DNA from: an uncultured Xanthobacteraceae bacterium
GTDB lineage: Bacteria; Pseudomonadota; Alphaproteobacteria; Rhizobiales; Xanthobacteraceae
Direction: 5' to 3'
DNA: 10,381 bases
Assembly: GCA_955652195.1 (NCBI GenBank)
Contig: CATPBC010000422.1
Location: 1-10,381, forward strand
The stretch's first letter is position 1. Each line of letters starts with the position of its first letter. The notes beneath the pieces are model-generated. The model made no database searches and was not told the DNA's origin. It was given only the letters and a program-made list of their open reading frames with translations. Positions 1 to 6,588 of this stretch are shown here, piece after piece. A program made the translations under genes and the position numbers.

Positions 1-506
1 ATCTGCAGCTTCTCGAAATTGTCGGCCCACAGGCCGAGAATGAATCCGAACAGGCTGAAGCTCACCGCAGTCAAGATCAGGAAAGCTACCATCCAAAACG
101 GATGGGCGATATGGATCGGGACGAACAGCCAGGATGTCCCAAGAATAATGCTGCCGAGGATGATCGACTTGCTCGCCGCCGCCCCGACATAGCCGAGCAC
201 AATTTCGGCGGGAGATACCGGCGCGGAAAGGATTTCGTAGATCGTGCCGACGAAGCGCGGGAAATAAATGCCGAACGCCGCATTGGTGACGCTTTGCGTC
301 AACAGCATCAACATGATCAAGCCGGGAACGATGAACGAGCCATAGCCGACGCCTTCGATCTCGGTGATACGCGAGCCGATCGCCGCGCCGAACACGATGA
401 AGTAGAGCGACGTCGAGATCACCGGCGAGACAATGCTTTGAAACAGCGTGCGCCCAGTCCGCGCCATTTCATAGAGATAGATCGCCCGGACGGCATAGAG
501 GTTCAT
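1..506 (-). CDS. ABC-2 type export permease (YadH-like), partial at the left edge
   Basis: This is the membrane subunit of an ABC exporter and partner of the ATPase encoded just upstream. I translated 168 codons from ATG 504-506; the frame is open to the window edge. The visible part starts [16 protein letters not shown], an amphipathic lead-in. Hydrophobic segments follow at about residues 25-43, 57-75, 103-130 and 136-160. The stretch [15 protein letters not shown] (32-46) followed by SFIVPGLIM (57-65) resembles the ABC-2 permease core of E. coli YadH. YadH is about 256 residues, so roughly 85-90 C-terminal residues lie outside the window. Its ATG overlaps the stop of the ATPase gene as ATGA (503-506), which predicts translational coupling. 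The substrate cannot be read from the sequence. The gene looks intact as far as it goes. Confidence 0.9.
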   Translation of the reverse strand, partial: MNLYAVRAIYLYEMARTGRTLFQSIVSPVISTSLYFIVFGAAIGSRITEIEGVGYGSFIVPGLIMLMLLTQSVTNAAFGIYFPRFVGTIYEILSAPVSPAEIVLGYVGAAASKSIILGSIILGTSWLFVPIHIAHPFWMVAFLILTAVSFSLFGFILGLWADNFEKLQ

Positions 507-1429
507 CGCCGTTCCCTCACCAAGCCCACGAAGATGTCCTCAAGCGAGCTCTGCGTCGTACGCAAATCCCGAAACCTGATGCCGGCGTGTTGCAGATCGT
601 CCAGGAGCGCCGTGATCCGGGTGCGCTCGCCTTTGGTGTCGTAGGTGTAGGTCAGTTCCTTGCCGTCCCCGCTCAGCGCCAGGCCGTAGCTCGCGAGCGC
701 GGCCGGCACGGCGGCAAGCGGATCGCGCAGCTCCAGCGTCAATTGCTTTTTGCCGAGCTTGCGCATCAGCTCGGCTTTGTCTTCGACCAGGATGATCTCG
801 CCGTGATTGATGACGCCGATGCGGTCGGCCATTTCTTCGGCTTCTTCGATGTAATGGGTGGTGAGAATGATGGTGACCCCGGATGCGCGCAGCGAGCGCA
901 CCAGCTGCCACATCTCCTTGCGCAATTCGACGTCGACGCCCGCGGTCGGCTCGTCGAGAAACAGGATTTGCGGCTCGTGCGCCAGCGCTTTGGCGATCAT
1001 CAGTCGGCGTTTCATGCCGCCGGATAGCATCCGGATCTTGTCGTTTCGTTTGTCCCACAGCGAAAGCTGCTTGAGCACCTTGACCACGTAGTCTGGATTG
1101 GCCGGTTTGCCGAACAGGCCGCGGGAAAAATGCAGGGTCGCCGGCGGCGTTTCGAAAGCGTCGGTCGTCAGCTCCTGCGGCACCAGCCCGATCAGCGAGC
1201 GCGCGGCGCGATACTCGGAAATGATGTCGTGTCCGTCCACCTTCACCGTGCCCGACGACGGATTGACGATGCCGCAGATGATGCCGATCAGCGTCGTCTT
1301 GCCGGCGCCGTTTGGGCCGAGCAGCGCAAAGATCTCGCCGTGGCGAATGTCCAGGTTAACATCTTTGAGCGCCTGGAATCCGGAGGCGTAGGTCTTGTCG
1401 AGATGTGAGACGGAAATGGCGGGGGTCAT
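503..1429 (-). CDS. ABC exporter ATP-binding protein (YadG-like)
   Basis: A 308-residue cytoplasmic ATPase that powers the permease encoded directly downstream. All nucleotide-binding motifs are present: Walker A GPNGAGKT (38-45), Q-loop glutamine in LVPQ (Q85), signature LSGGM (135-139), Walker B ILFLDE (155-160), D-loop after AGVD, and H-loop histidine in TTH (H192). The phrases [12 protein letters not shown] and [10 protein letters not shown] closely match E. coli YadG, also 308 residues, so this is the single-domain ATPase of an ABC-2 exporter rather than an importer. About 80 C-terminal residues after the H-loop form the variable domain of this subgroup. The start at 1429 is the first ATG, but no clear Shine-Dalgarno sequence precedes it. 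The physiological substrate of the family is unclear; export is inferred from the permease type. Confidence 0.93.
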   Translation of the reverse strand: MTPAISVSHLDKTYASGFQALKDVNLDIRHGEIFALLGPNGAGKTTLIGIICGIVNPSSGTVKVDGHDIISEYRAARSLIGLVPQELTTDAFETPPATLHFSRGLFGKPANPDYVVKVLKQLSLWDKRNDKIRMLSGGMKRRLMIAKALAHEPQILFLDEPTAGVDVELRKEMWQLVRSLRASGVTIILTTHYIEEAEEMADRIGVINHGEIILVEDKAELMRKLGKKQLTLELRDPLAAVPAALASYGLALSGDGKELTYTYDTKGERTRITALLDDLQHAGIRFRDLRTTQSSLEDIFVGLVRERR

Positions 1430-1562
1430 GGTGGGCGTAATGGCTTGGCCGCTGTTCGGTCGATCTTCCTAGCGTGTTGCGAACCGCCGCGGCCAGCGAA
1501 ACTCGCGGCGCGGCCATGCGTTAAGAGCGTAACGCCTTTTCCGCACGTTCCTGTCCGAAACA

Positions 1563-1569
1563 AAGGAGG
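1563..1569 (+). promoter_or_regulatory. Strong ribosome binding site for the ABM-fold gene at 1575
   Basis: AAGGAGG ends five bases before ATG 1575-1577. It is a near-perfect anti-SD match and fixes this start; an out-of-frame longer reading further upstream has no such site. Confidence 0.8.
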
Positions 1570-1574
1570 CCAGT

Positions 1575-1895
1575 ATGTCCGAGATACGCCCAAACAACGG
1601 CATTTGCACGCAGATCACCACGGTGAAACTTTCCCCCGATAATCAGGATGAGGTGCTCAAGCTGATGAAGGAGCGCGCGCGCTTCATGGCGACGCAGCCG
1701 GGGTTCGTATCAGTCAACCTGCATTGCAGTACGGACGGCAGCCATGTCGTCAATTATGTGCAGTGGACCAATGCCGACAGGCTCGCCGCGGCGCATCATT
1801 CTCCCGAGTTCCGCAAGAAATGGCCGCGCTTTGGCGAACTGGTGAAAGAAGCCGATCCCTGCCTCTACGACGTGGTGCACGTCGAAGCGGCTTAG
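1575..1895 (+). CDS. Antibiotic biosynthesis monooxygenase (ABM)-fold small protein
   Basis: A 106-residue protein with the pattern of the dimeric alpha/beta-barrel ABM superfamily. A first beta strand (CTQITTVKL, about 11-19) leads into a helix (QDEVLKLMKERARFMAT). Then come the QPGFVSVNLHCS turn (41-52) and strand VVNYVQWTN (58-66), followed by a helix with SPEFRKKW. A last strand near YDVVHVE (98-104) closes the domain. Members include quinol or polyketide monooxygenases and haem-degrading enzymes, but many have no known activity, and no residue here decides the reaction. It is the only plus-strand gene in the left third. It is divergent from the ABC genes, and its stop is 12 bp from the stop of leuD on the other strand. 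Start chosen by the strong AAGGAGG site. Confidence 0.8.
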   Translation: MSEIRPNNGICTQITTVKLSPDNQDEVLKLMKERARFMATQPGFVSVNLHCSTDGSHVVNYVQWTNADRLAAAHHSPEFRKKWPRFGELVKEADPCLYDVVHVEAA

Positions 1896-1907
1896 GGTCA
1901 AAACCCT

Positions 1908-2513
1908 CTAGATCCAGGGTCGCGCGTTCTTGGCCTGGCGCTCGAAGCTCTCGATCTTATCCTGCTTGCGCATGGTCAGCCCGATATCGTCAAGGCCGCT
2001 TAACAGCGCGTGCTTGCGGTGCGGCTCGATCTCGAATCTGACCATGCCGCCGTCGGGACCGCGGATTTCCTGCTTTTCCAAATCGATGCTTAACGTCGCA
2101 TTGGCGCCGCGCTCGGCGTCGTCGAACAGTTTTTCCAGGTCTTCCGGCGAAACCTTGATCGGCAGCACGCCATTCTTGAAGCAGTTGTTATAAAAAATGT
2201 CGCCGAACGAGGTCGAGATCACGCAGGTGATGCCGAAATCCTTGAGCGCCCACGGCGCGTGTTCGCGTGACGAGCCGCAGCCGAAATTGTCGCCGGCGAC
2301 CAGGATTTTTGCCTTGCGATAGGCTGGCTTGTTGAGCACGAAATCCGGATTCTCGCTGCCGTCATCGCGGTAGCGCTTCTCGGCAAAGAGGCCTTTGCCG
2401 AGTCCGGTGCGCTTGATGGTCTTGAGGTACTGCTTGGGAATGACCATGTCGGTATCGACATTGATCATCTTCAGCGGCGCGGCGACGCCTTCGAGCACCG
2501 TGAACTTTTCCAT
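1908..2513 (-). CDS. leuD: 3-isopropylmalate dehydratase small subunit
   Basis: Small subunit of isopropylmalate isomerase, which converts 2-isopropylmalate to 3-isopropylmalate in leucine synthesis; it works as a heterodimer with LeuC (4441-5847 here). The 201-residue length is the family norm. Diagnostic segments are [13 protein letters not shown] (18-30), the swivel-domain loop [17 protein letters not shown] (74-90), the [18 protein letters not shown] block (102-119) and the C-terminal GLDDIGLTM (173-181). The ATG at 2513 follows an AGGA Shine-Dalgarno match six bases upstream. The gene ends convergently with the small ABM-fold gene on the plus strand. A candidate promoter lies at 2563-2591. 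The gene looks fully functional. Confidence 0.97.
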   Translation of the reverse strand: MEKFTVLEGVAAPLKMINVDTDMVIPKQYLKTIKRTGLGKGLFAEKRYRDDGSENPDFVLNKPAYRKAKILVAGDNFGCGSSREHAPWALKDFGITCVISTSFGDIFYNNCFKNGVLPIKVSPEDLEKLFDDAERGANATLSIDLEKQEIRGPDGGMVRFEIEPHRKHALLSGLDDIGLTMRKQDKIESFERQAKNARPWI

Positions 2514-2562
2514 GACGGTCCTGTGTCGGGTCCTGCAACGTTATTATCCACTGCCGGCGAAG

Positions 2563-2591
2563 TTAATGAGGCTTCGGCGGGCGAGGGTCAA
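2563..2591 (-). promoter_or_regulatory. leuD: Candidate sigma-70 promoter for leuD
   Basis: On the minus strand TTGACC (2591-2586) is followed after exactly 17 bases by CATTAA (2568-2563). The -35 matches the consensus at five of six positions, the -10 at only three. The transcript would have a leader of roughly 50 bases. A second A/T-rich hexamer, GATAAT, lies closer to the gene but has no -35 partner. Prediction by eye only. Confidence 0.35.
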
Positions 2592-2607
2592 GCCTGAGCG
2601 ATCAGGC
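2592..2607 (-). terminator. Weak hairpin after the ABM-fold gene at 2616
   Basis: The six-base arms GCCTGA and TCAGGC surround a four-base loop just past the stop codon at 2616. There is no real T tract, so intrinsic termination would be weak. It abuts the candidate leuD -35 box, which would suit the boundary between two transcripts. Confidence 0.3.
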
Positions 2608-2615
2608 CTACGGGG

Positions 2616-2939
2616 TCAAGTCTGCGCCGCCGCTTGCTCGGGCAGCTTGAATTTCGATTCGCGATCGAGCGTGCAAACCTGAATGTGGTACTCCGTGTAA
2701 TATTTCTCCCGCGCCAATTTCTGCGCTGCGCGGTGCTCCGGATTGGTCTGCCAGGCGCGCTGGCCTTCTTCATGCGCAAACTCGACGATAGCGACCCGCT
2801 CGCCATCGTTGGCGTAAAAGTCCTTGTGCGAAATGTAGCCGGGCATCGTGCGCGCCAGTTCGTTCATGCGATTGGCCAGCGTGACATATTCCTCGCGCAC
2901 GTCCGGTTTCAGGCGAGAGCGAAACACCGTCACGATCAT
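2616..2939 (-). CDS. ABM-fold / antibiotic biosynthesis monooxygenase-like protein
   Basis: A 107-residue protein starting MIVTVFRSRLKP. It has the typical ABM layout: strand (1-10), helix EEYVTLANRMNELARTM, turn PGYISHKDFY (34-43), strand RVAIVEFAHEEG, helix WQTNPEHRAAQKLARE, and strand EYHIQVCTLD (83-92). The NPEH..AQ...R..YY pattern is common in this family. Activity is unknown. The frame is open much further upstream, but that extension runs through a palindromic repeat (2954-3002) and overlaps the GFA gene. The ATG at 2937-2939 is preceded by a strong GGAGGAG site at 2945-2951, so the short form is the real one. It lies between leuD and the GFA gene, same strand. It is not closely similar by eye to the ABM protein at 1575. 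Confidence 0.82.
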   Translation of the reverse strand: MIVTVFRSRLKPDVREEYVTLANRMNELARTMPGYISHKDFYANDGERVAIVEFAHEEGQRAWQTNPEHRAAQKLAREKYYTEYHIQVCTLDRESKFKLPEQAAAQT

Positions 2940-2944
2940 GGTTT

Positions 2945-2951
2945 GCTCCTC
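2945..2951 (-). promoter_or_regulatory. Ribosome binding site deciding the start at 2939
   Basis: The minus strand reads GGAGGAG ending five bases before ATG 2937-2939. It sits between the start and the palindromic repeat, which rules out the longer reading through the repeat. Confidence 0.75.
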
Positions 2952-2953
2952 CA

Positions 2954-3002
2954 AAGCATGATCCCGAAAAGTGGATGCCGGTTTTCGGAAAAGATCATGC
3001 TT
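2954..3002 (-). repeat. Palindromic intergenic repeat, family A copy 1
   Basis: A 49-bp element with outer arms AAGCATGATC and GATCATGCTT and inner arms CCGAAAA and TTTTCGG, with four unpaired A on one side between the inner and outer arms. A second copy at 6421-6469 is identical at 45 of 49 positions in the same orientation. Its sequence style matches abundant intergenic palindromes I know from Bradyrhizobium and relatives. It lies 14 bp upstream of the ABM-fold start and 8 bp past the GFA stop, so it is probably transcribed and can fold. Read in frame it gives a spurious N-terminal peptide, DLFRKPASTFRDHAL. Confidence 0.85.
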
Positions 3003-3010
3003 AAAAAACC

Positions 3011-3421
3011 TTAGCCTTGCTTTTCGTGTTTTGGCACGGCCGCGAGCTGCGTCACCCATGGCTGCGCTGAGCGCCACCAGATTTGGCGCCGCGGCGTGAG
3101 CTGGTCGCGCTGGCGCAATATGCCGACGCGCAGCACATAAGCGTCCTGCACGCCTTCGCCCGGCGACGTCGAATAGAGCGGCGAACCACATTGCCCGCAA
3201 AATGCTTGCACGCGTGGCCGCCCGCTCTCAGCGGTGGTCTTGATGTAAGTCTTAGGCTTGCCGTTCACCTTCAGGGTCGCGCCGGGTACCGGAAGCGAAA
3301 CGCGAAAGGTGGTGCCGGTTGCGGTCTGGCAATCAGTGCAATGGCACACTTGCGTCTTTTCCGGATCGGCCTCGGCTTCGATCGTGATCGCGCCGCAAGC
3401 GCACGCGCCGTTCACCTTCAT
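3011..3421 (-). CDS. GFA-family zinc protein (glutathione-dependent formaldehyde-activating enzyme-like)
   Basis: A 136-residue cytoplasmic protein of the Mss4-like GFA fold. All seven zinc cysteines expected for the family are visible: C7 and C9 (CxC), C26, C28 and C31 (CHCTDC), and C75 and C78 (CGQC). The segments GACACGAI at the start and CGSPLYS after the last pair are typical. The founding member was described as adding glutathione to formaldehyde, but that activity is disputed and most paralogues have no proven substrate, so only the fold and zinc binding are claimed. Its ATG overlaps the stop of the metallopeptidase gene as ATGA (3418-3421), suggesting co-translation. About 40 C-terminal residues after the fold, including WWRSAQPW, are less conserved. 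Confidence 0.88.
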   Translation of the reverse strand: MKVNGACACGAITIEAEADPEKTQVCHCTDCQTATGTTFRVSLPVPGATLKVNGKPKTYIKTTAESGRPRVQAFCGQCGSPLYSTSPGEGVQDAYVLRVGILRQRDQLTPRRQIWWRSAQPWVTQLAAVPKHEKQG

Positions 3422-3864
3422 CGGATAGCCTCCCTTGTTTGTTCGGCCGCTTCTTCGATGGCCGCCATATCGGCATCCGACAGGCCGAAATGATGGCCTA
3501 TCTCATGCACCAGGACATGCTTGACGATAGCGCCAAGCGTCTCGTTGTGCTCGGCCCAATAATCGAGAATCGGGCGGCGGTAGAGCCAGACCATGTTCGG
3601 CATCTGGACGGCCGCGCTTTCCGAGCGGAACGGCAGGCCGACGCCCTGGAATAGGCCAAGCAGGTCGAACTCGCTTTCCGCTTGCATCTCGTCGAGCACG
3701 TCCTCGCTCGGAAAATCATCCACCCGGATGATCACATCGGCGGCGAGATCGCGAAATCGCTTCGGCAAATGCTTGAAGACTTCGCCGGCCAAGGCTTCAA
3801 GTTCGGCCAGCGACGGCGCCTTGACGGAACGCCAAGCGATCGGATCGGATGCGAGATCGGCCAT
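3418..3864 (-). CDS. Minigluzincin-like metallopeptidase family protein (HExxH)
   Basis: A 148-residue protein with the zinc motif HEIGHHFGLSD: H120 and H124 as ligands, E121 as catalytic base, and D130 as probable third ligand. The preceding IRVDDFPSEDVLDEM (46-60), DLLGLFQG (67-74) and PNMVWLYRRPILDYW (89-103) are typical of the short single-domain zincin family (Pfam Zincin_1, formerly DUF1025), which runs about 110-150 residues. No signal peptide is seen, so it is probably cytoplasmic. Substrates are unknown. The stop overlaps the GFA start (ATGA). The start has no Shine-Dalgarno sequence; a perfect TATAAT lies eight bases from it, so the mRNA may be leaderless. Confidence 0.9.
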   Translation of the reverse strand: MADLASDPIAWRSVKAPSLAELEALAGEVFKHLPKRFRDLAADVIIRVDDFPSEDVLDEMQAESEFDLLGLFQGVGLPFRSESAAVQMPNMVWLYRRPILDYWAEHNETLGAIVKHVLVHEIGHHFGLSDADMAAIEEAAEQTREAIR

Positions 3865-3870
3865 AATCTT

Positions 3871-3876
3871 ATTATA
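3871..3876 (-). promoter_or_regulatory. TATAAT -10 box next to the metallopeptidase start
   Basis: The minus strand reads TATAAT, with six bases between it and ATG 3862-3864. Transcription would begin at or next to the A of the start codon. The -35 region would fall inside the neighbouring repeat (about 3894-3900) and has no good TTGACA match, so the call rests on the -10 alone. Confidence 0.35.
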
Positions 3877-3877
3877 A

Positions 3878-3995
3878 CGTCATTGCGAGGGGCGAAGCGA
3901 CGAAGCAATCCAGTCCCGGCACTGAGCTGGATTGCTTCGCGGAGTTTGTCATCGGGCCGGCCACTTCGGGCCGGACTCGTTGGCTCGCAATGACG
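3878..3995. repeat. Dispersed palindromic repeat, family B
   Basis: The outer arms CGTCATTGCGAG (3878-3889) and CTCGCAATGACG (3984-3995) are perfect 12-base complements. The inner arms GAAGCAATCCAG (3902-3913) and CTGGATTGCTTC (3927-3938) are also perfect. A third smaller inverted segment built on GGCCGG and CGGGCC lies at about 3954-3973. The motif is a widespread intergenic repeat in Bradyrhizobium and relatives, recognised by eye. It fills the space between the divergent metallopeptidase and the 90-residue secreted protein, and probably carries part of the promoter region of both. Confidence 0.85.
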
Positions 3996-4019
3996 CTATA
4001 GCCCGGGTATGAGGTAGCG

Positions 4020-4292
4020 ATGTCAGTAAGATCATTGATCGCGATTATTGCACTCATCACAGCATTTCTGCTGTTCGGCTTGTCGCCACACGCGATGGCG
4101 CAAACCTCGCCGCTTTCCGAACCGAGCCTGTCCAGTCCGCCGCCACCGCCACAGCGTTACGCGCGCCATCGCATCGAGATCCATCCAGGAAGGCTGCTCT
4201 ATCGCCGCTGCGTCGATTGGTACGAACTGCAGTACCGGCCAAGCGGCACGGTGCTTTATCCGCAGATGCGGTGCTGGTGGGTGCGGGGCTGA
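4020..4292 (+). CDS. Small secreted hypothetical protein with proline linker
   Basis: A 90-residue protein of unknown function. Residues 1-27 form a classic Sec signal peptide: basic start MSVR, hydrophobic core LIAIIALITAFLLFGL, cleavage likely after AMA (27). A low-complexity Ser/Pro linker follows, with five prolines at 40-44. The rest is a compact C-terminal module, YRRCVDWYELQYRPSGTV then PQMRCWWVRG, with two cysteines (C64, C85) that could form a disulfide in the periplasm. I have an impression of similar C-termini in Bradyrhizobium proteins but cannot confirm it. ATG 4020 is preceded by GAGG at 4011-4014. The gene is squeezed between two palindromic repeats. The signal peptide and the conserved-looking C-terminus argue for a real gene. 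Confidence 0.72.
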   Translation: MSVRSLIAIIALITAFLLFGLSPHAMAQTSPLSEPSLSSPPPPPQRYARHRIEIHPGRLLYRRCVDWYELQYRPSGTVLYPQMRCWWVRG

Positions 4293-4295
4293 ATG

Positions 4296-4434
4296 GTCAT
4301 TCCGGGGCGCGGGCCTAAACCCGCGAGCCCGGAATCTATAATCACGTACAACGCGGGCTTACGGCGCCAGCGCCGATATTGCATCGACGGTGGTTATGGA
4401 TACCGGGCTCGCGCTGCGCGCGCCCCGGAATGAC
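4296..4434. repeat. Dispersed palindromic repeat, family C
   Basis: The 16-base arms GTCATTCCGGGGCGCG (4296-4311) and CGCGCCCCGGAATGAC (4419-4434) are perfect complements. Inside, GAGCCCGGAATCTATAATCAC (about 4324-4344) is partly mirrored by GTGGTTATGGATACCGGGCTC-like sequence at about 4390-4410, giving a long interrupted stem. This is another intergenic repeat style common in Bradyrhizobium-type genomes. It starts 3 bp after the secreted-protein stop and ends 6 bp before the leuC stop, filling the whole convergent gap. It may act as a two-way transcription barrier. Confidence 0.85.
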
Positions 4435-4440
4435 GGAAAC

Positions 4441-5847
4441 TCAATTCCACTCCCGCACGTCGACGAAATGTCCGGCGACGGCGGCCGCGGCGGCCATGGC
4501 CGGCGACACCAGATGGGTGCGGCCCTTGTAGCCTTGGCGGCCCTCGAAATTGCGGTTCGAGGTCGAGGCGCAACGCTCGCCGGGCGCAAGCTTGTCGGGA
4601 TTCATGGCAAGGCACATCGAGCAGCCCGGCTCGCGCCATTCGAACCCGGCTTTGACGAAAATCTTGTCGAGGCCTTCGGATTCGGCCTGCGCTTTGACCA
4701 GGCCCGAGCCCGGCACGATCATGCCTTTGACATTGGCATTGACCTGTTTGCCGTCGACCACTTTAGCGACTTCGCGCAAATCTTCGATCCGCGCATTGGT
4801 GCAGGAGCCGATGAACACGCGATCGATGGCGATCTCGGTGATCTTCTCGCCGCCGTGGAGCCCCATATATTTGAGCGCGCGTTCGACCGCCTCGCGCTTA
4901 TTCTCGTCGACAATGTCGGCGAGGCGCGGCACGCGGCCGGTCACTGCGGTGACCTGCTCGGGGCTGGTGCCCCAGGTGACGAGCGGCGGCAGCTTTGCGG
5001 CATCGAGCCTGATCTCGCGGTCGAAATGTGCGCCGTCCTCGGAGTGCAGCGTCTCCCAATAGCGCATGGCCGCACCCCAATCCTGGCCCTTCGGCGCCTT
5101 GGGACGATCTTTCAGATAGGCGTAGGTCTTCTCGTCGGGCGCGATGAAGCCGGCCTTGGCTCCAGCCTCGACCGACATGTTGCACACCGTCATGCGCCCT
5201 TCCATCGACAGTGCGCGGATCGTTTCGCCGGCATATTCCAGCGCGTAGCCGGTGCCGCCGGCGGTGCCGATCTCGCCGATGATGGCGAGAATGATGTCCT
5301 TGGCGGTGACGCCGGGCGGCAGCTTGCCGTCGACGAGCGCGCGCATGTTCTTCGATTTGGTCTGGATCAGCGTCTGCGTCGCCAGCACGTGCTCGACTTC
5401 CGAGGTGCCGATCCCATAGGCCAGCGCGCCGAAGGCGCCGTTGGTCGCGGTATGGCTGTCGCCGCAGACCAGCGTCACGCCGGGGAGCGTGAAGCCTTGC
5501 TCCGGACCGATGATGTGGACAATGCCCTGACGCTTGTCGAACTCGTCGTAATATTCAAGGCCGAAGAATTTTGCGTTGTCGGCGAGATAAGCGATCTGCG
5601 CCGCGCTTTCCGGATCGGGATTGGGCAGCGTGCGGTCGGTGGTCGGGATATTGTGATCCACCACCAACAGCGTCTTGTCCGGCGCGTGCACCTTGCGCCC
5701 CGACAGGCGCAGGCCTTCAAACGCTTGCGGGCTCGTGACTTCGTGAACGATGTGGCGATCGATATAGATCAGGCAGGCGCCGTCAGTCGCCTCCTCGATC
5801 AGATGATCGTCCCAGATCTTGTCGTACAGCGTGCGAGGCTTGGACAT
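4441..5847 (-). CDS. leuC: 3-isopropylmalate dehydratase large subunit
   Basis: Large subunit of isopropylmalate isomerase; it binds the 4Fe-4S cluster and catalyses the dehydration/rehydration step of leucine synthesis together with LeuD. Length is 468 residues, normal for bacterial LeuC. The three cluster cysteines are C349 (in FIGSCTNAR), C409 and C412 (in [13 protein letters not shown]). Other aconitase-family blocks are [29 protein letters not shown] (127-155) and the end of the domain, NRNFEGRQG (431-439). An in-frame ATG 48 bases further upstream would add 16 hydrophobic residues. [12 protein letters not shown] from 5847 matches the family start and is chosen, although its Shine-Dalgarno (GTGAG, 11 bases away) is weak. 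LeuD lies 1.9 kb downstream on the same strand, not adjacent. Confidence 0.97.
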   Translation of the reverse strand: MSKPRTLYDKIWDDHLIEEATDGACLIYIDRHIVHEVTSPQAFEGLRLSGRKVHAPDKTLLVVDHNIPTTDRTLPNPDPESAAQIAYLADNAKFFGLEYYDEFDKRQGIVHIIGPEQGFTLPGVTLVCGDSHTATNGAFGALAYGIGTSEVEHVLATQTLIQTKSKNMRALVDGKLPPGVTAKDIILAIIGEIGTAGGTGYALEYAGETIRALSMEGRMTVCNMSVEAGAKAGFIAPDEKTYAYLKDRPKAPKGQDWGAAMRYWETLHSEDGAHFDREIRLDAAKLPPLVTWGTSPEQVTAVTGRVPRLADIVDENKREAVERALKYMGLHGGEKITEIAIDRVFIGSCTNARIEDLREVAKVVDGKQVNANVKGMIVPGSGLVKAQAESEGLDKIFVKAGFEWREPGCSMCLAMNPDKLAPGERCASTSNRNFEGRQGYKGRTHLVSPAMAAAAAVAGHFVDVREWN

Positions 5848-5896
5848 TTTTAGAAACTCACGACATTCCACCGCCAAGACTACTAACAAGATCACT

Positions 5897-5918
5897 AAGA
5901 AGACGCGTCATTCGCGTC
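5897..5918 (-). terminator. Candidate weak terminator after rplS
   Basis: On the minus strand GACGCG (5918-5913), loop AATGA and CGCGTC (5907-5902) form a six-base GC stem followed by TTCTT. The stem is short and the T tract imperfect. The site lies between the rplS stop (5929) and leuC (5847), where the ribosomal cluster might end. Read-through into leuC is possible. Confidence 0.35.
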
Positions 5919-5928
5919 GGCGGATGAA

Positions 5929-6396
5929 TCACTCCGCCCCCTTTTTCTTGGCGCGCGGTTCTTTGCCGCCCACTTCCTTGGCGCTGATTTCCTGAGTTGC
6001 GCCTTCGCCGCCGCCCATGTTCTCGGCGGCTTCAGCGTAATCCTGGCGCTCGATGATGCGCGCTGATTTCCCGCGCCGGCCGCGCAGATAATACAGCTTG
6101 GCGCGGCGCACCTTGCCGCGACGAACCACCTCGATCGAATCGATCATCGGCGAATAGAGCGGGAACACCCGCTCGACGCCTTCGCCATAGGAAATCTTGC
6201 GCACGGTGAAGTTTTCGTTCAGCCCCGATCCGGCGCGGCCGATGCACACGCCTTCATAGGCCTGCACGCGGGCGCGCTCGCCCTCGACGATCTTAACGTT
6301 GACGATCAGCGTATCGCCCGGCTGGAAATCCGGGATCTGCTTGCCGGCGGACAGCTTCGCCATCTGTTCTTTTTCGATTTGTTTGAGCAAGTTCAT
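5929..6396 (-). CDS. rplS: 50S ribosomal protein L19
   Basis: L19 sits at the 30S-50S interface of the ribosome. The 155-residue protein starts [12 protein letters not shown]. It shows the core [16 protein letters not shown] (24-39), [37 protein letters not shown] (47-83) and the L19 signature [24 protein letters not shown] (91-114). About 35 residues of acidic/basic tail (121-155) follow, an extension seen in rhizobial L19. The frame stays open to 6471, but those extra codons read through a palindromic repeat. ATG 6394-6396 has GGAGAA eight bases upstream and gives the conserved family start. It is the last gene of the ffh-rpsP-rimM-trmD-rplS cluster, separated from trmD by a 202-bp gap full of repeats. 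Confidence 0.97.
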   Translation of the reverse strand: MNLLKQIEKEQMAKLSAGKQIPDFQPGDTLIVNVKIVEGERARVQAYEGVCIGRAGSGLNENFTVRKISYGEGVERVFPLYSPMIDSIEVVRRGKVRRAKLYYLRGRRGKSARIIERQDYAEAAENMGGGEGATQEISAKEVGGKEPRAKKKGAE

Positions 6397-6420
6397 GGCG
6401 AATTCTCCATCGGCTGCGCC

Positions 6421-6469
6421 AAGCATGATCCCGAAAAGTGGATCCCTGTTTTCGGAAAAGATCAGGCTC
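6421..6469 (-). repeat. Palindromic intergenic repeat, family A copy 2
   Basis: Same 49-bp element as 2954-3002, with four substitutions. Two lie in the loop region, and two in the outer 3' arm (GATCAGGCTC instead of GATCATGCTT), which weakens the outer stem here. The inner arms CCGAAAA and TTTTCGG are intact. It lies 24 bp upstream of the rplS start, inside the probable leader of the rplS message. Confidence 0.82.
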
Positions 6470-6477
6470 AAACAACA

Positions 6478-6522
6478 GCTAAAGTGAAATGGCGATTCAG
6501 CCTAAGGCCATTTCGCTTTAGC
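6478..6522. repeat. Hairpin repeat next to family A copy 2
   Basis: The arms GCTAAAGTGAAATGGC (6478-6493) and GCCATTTCGCTTTAGC (6507-6522) pair at 15 of 16 positions, the odd pair being G-T on the plus strand. The loop is 13 bases. It adjoins the family A copy with only 8 bp between, so the two may be parts of one composite intergenic element. No T tract follows on either strand, so it is not an obvious terminator. Confidence 0.7.
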
Positions 6523-6588
6523 GTCGCGCCGTTCCGACCGGGGGCTAAACGGGTTGGCGCAGCTTCTACGCTAGTGCGCCGGTTTTGT

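Noticed and set aside
1518..1535. GCGTTA-AGAGCG-TAACGC inverted repeat followed by CTTTT upstream of the gene at 1575
   Set aside because: Could be an operator or weak terminator, but there is no upstream plus-strand gene to terminate and six-base arms are common by chance.
1894..1907. Small hairpin AGGGT-CAAA-ACCCT in the leuD / ABM convergent gap as a two-way terminator
   Set aside because: A five-base stem with no T tract on either side is too weak to call.
2616..3200. Longer version of the ABM-fold gene with 87 extra N-terminal residues
   Set aside because: The extension reads through the palindromic repeat and overlaps the GFA gene in another frame; the strong ribosome site supports the start at 2939.
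4390..5853. 487-codon open frame on the plus strand over leuC
   Set aside because: It is antisense to the whole of leuC, whose protein is unmistakable; the frame is open because of GC-rich codon bias, and the product is His/Arg/Asp-rich with no recognisable domain.
5929..6471. Longer rplS with 25 extra residues
   Set aside because: The additional codons come from the family A repeat; L19 proteins begin at [11 protein letters not shown], which has its own ribosome site.
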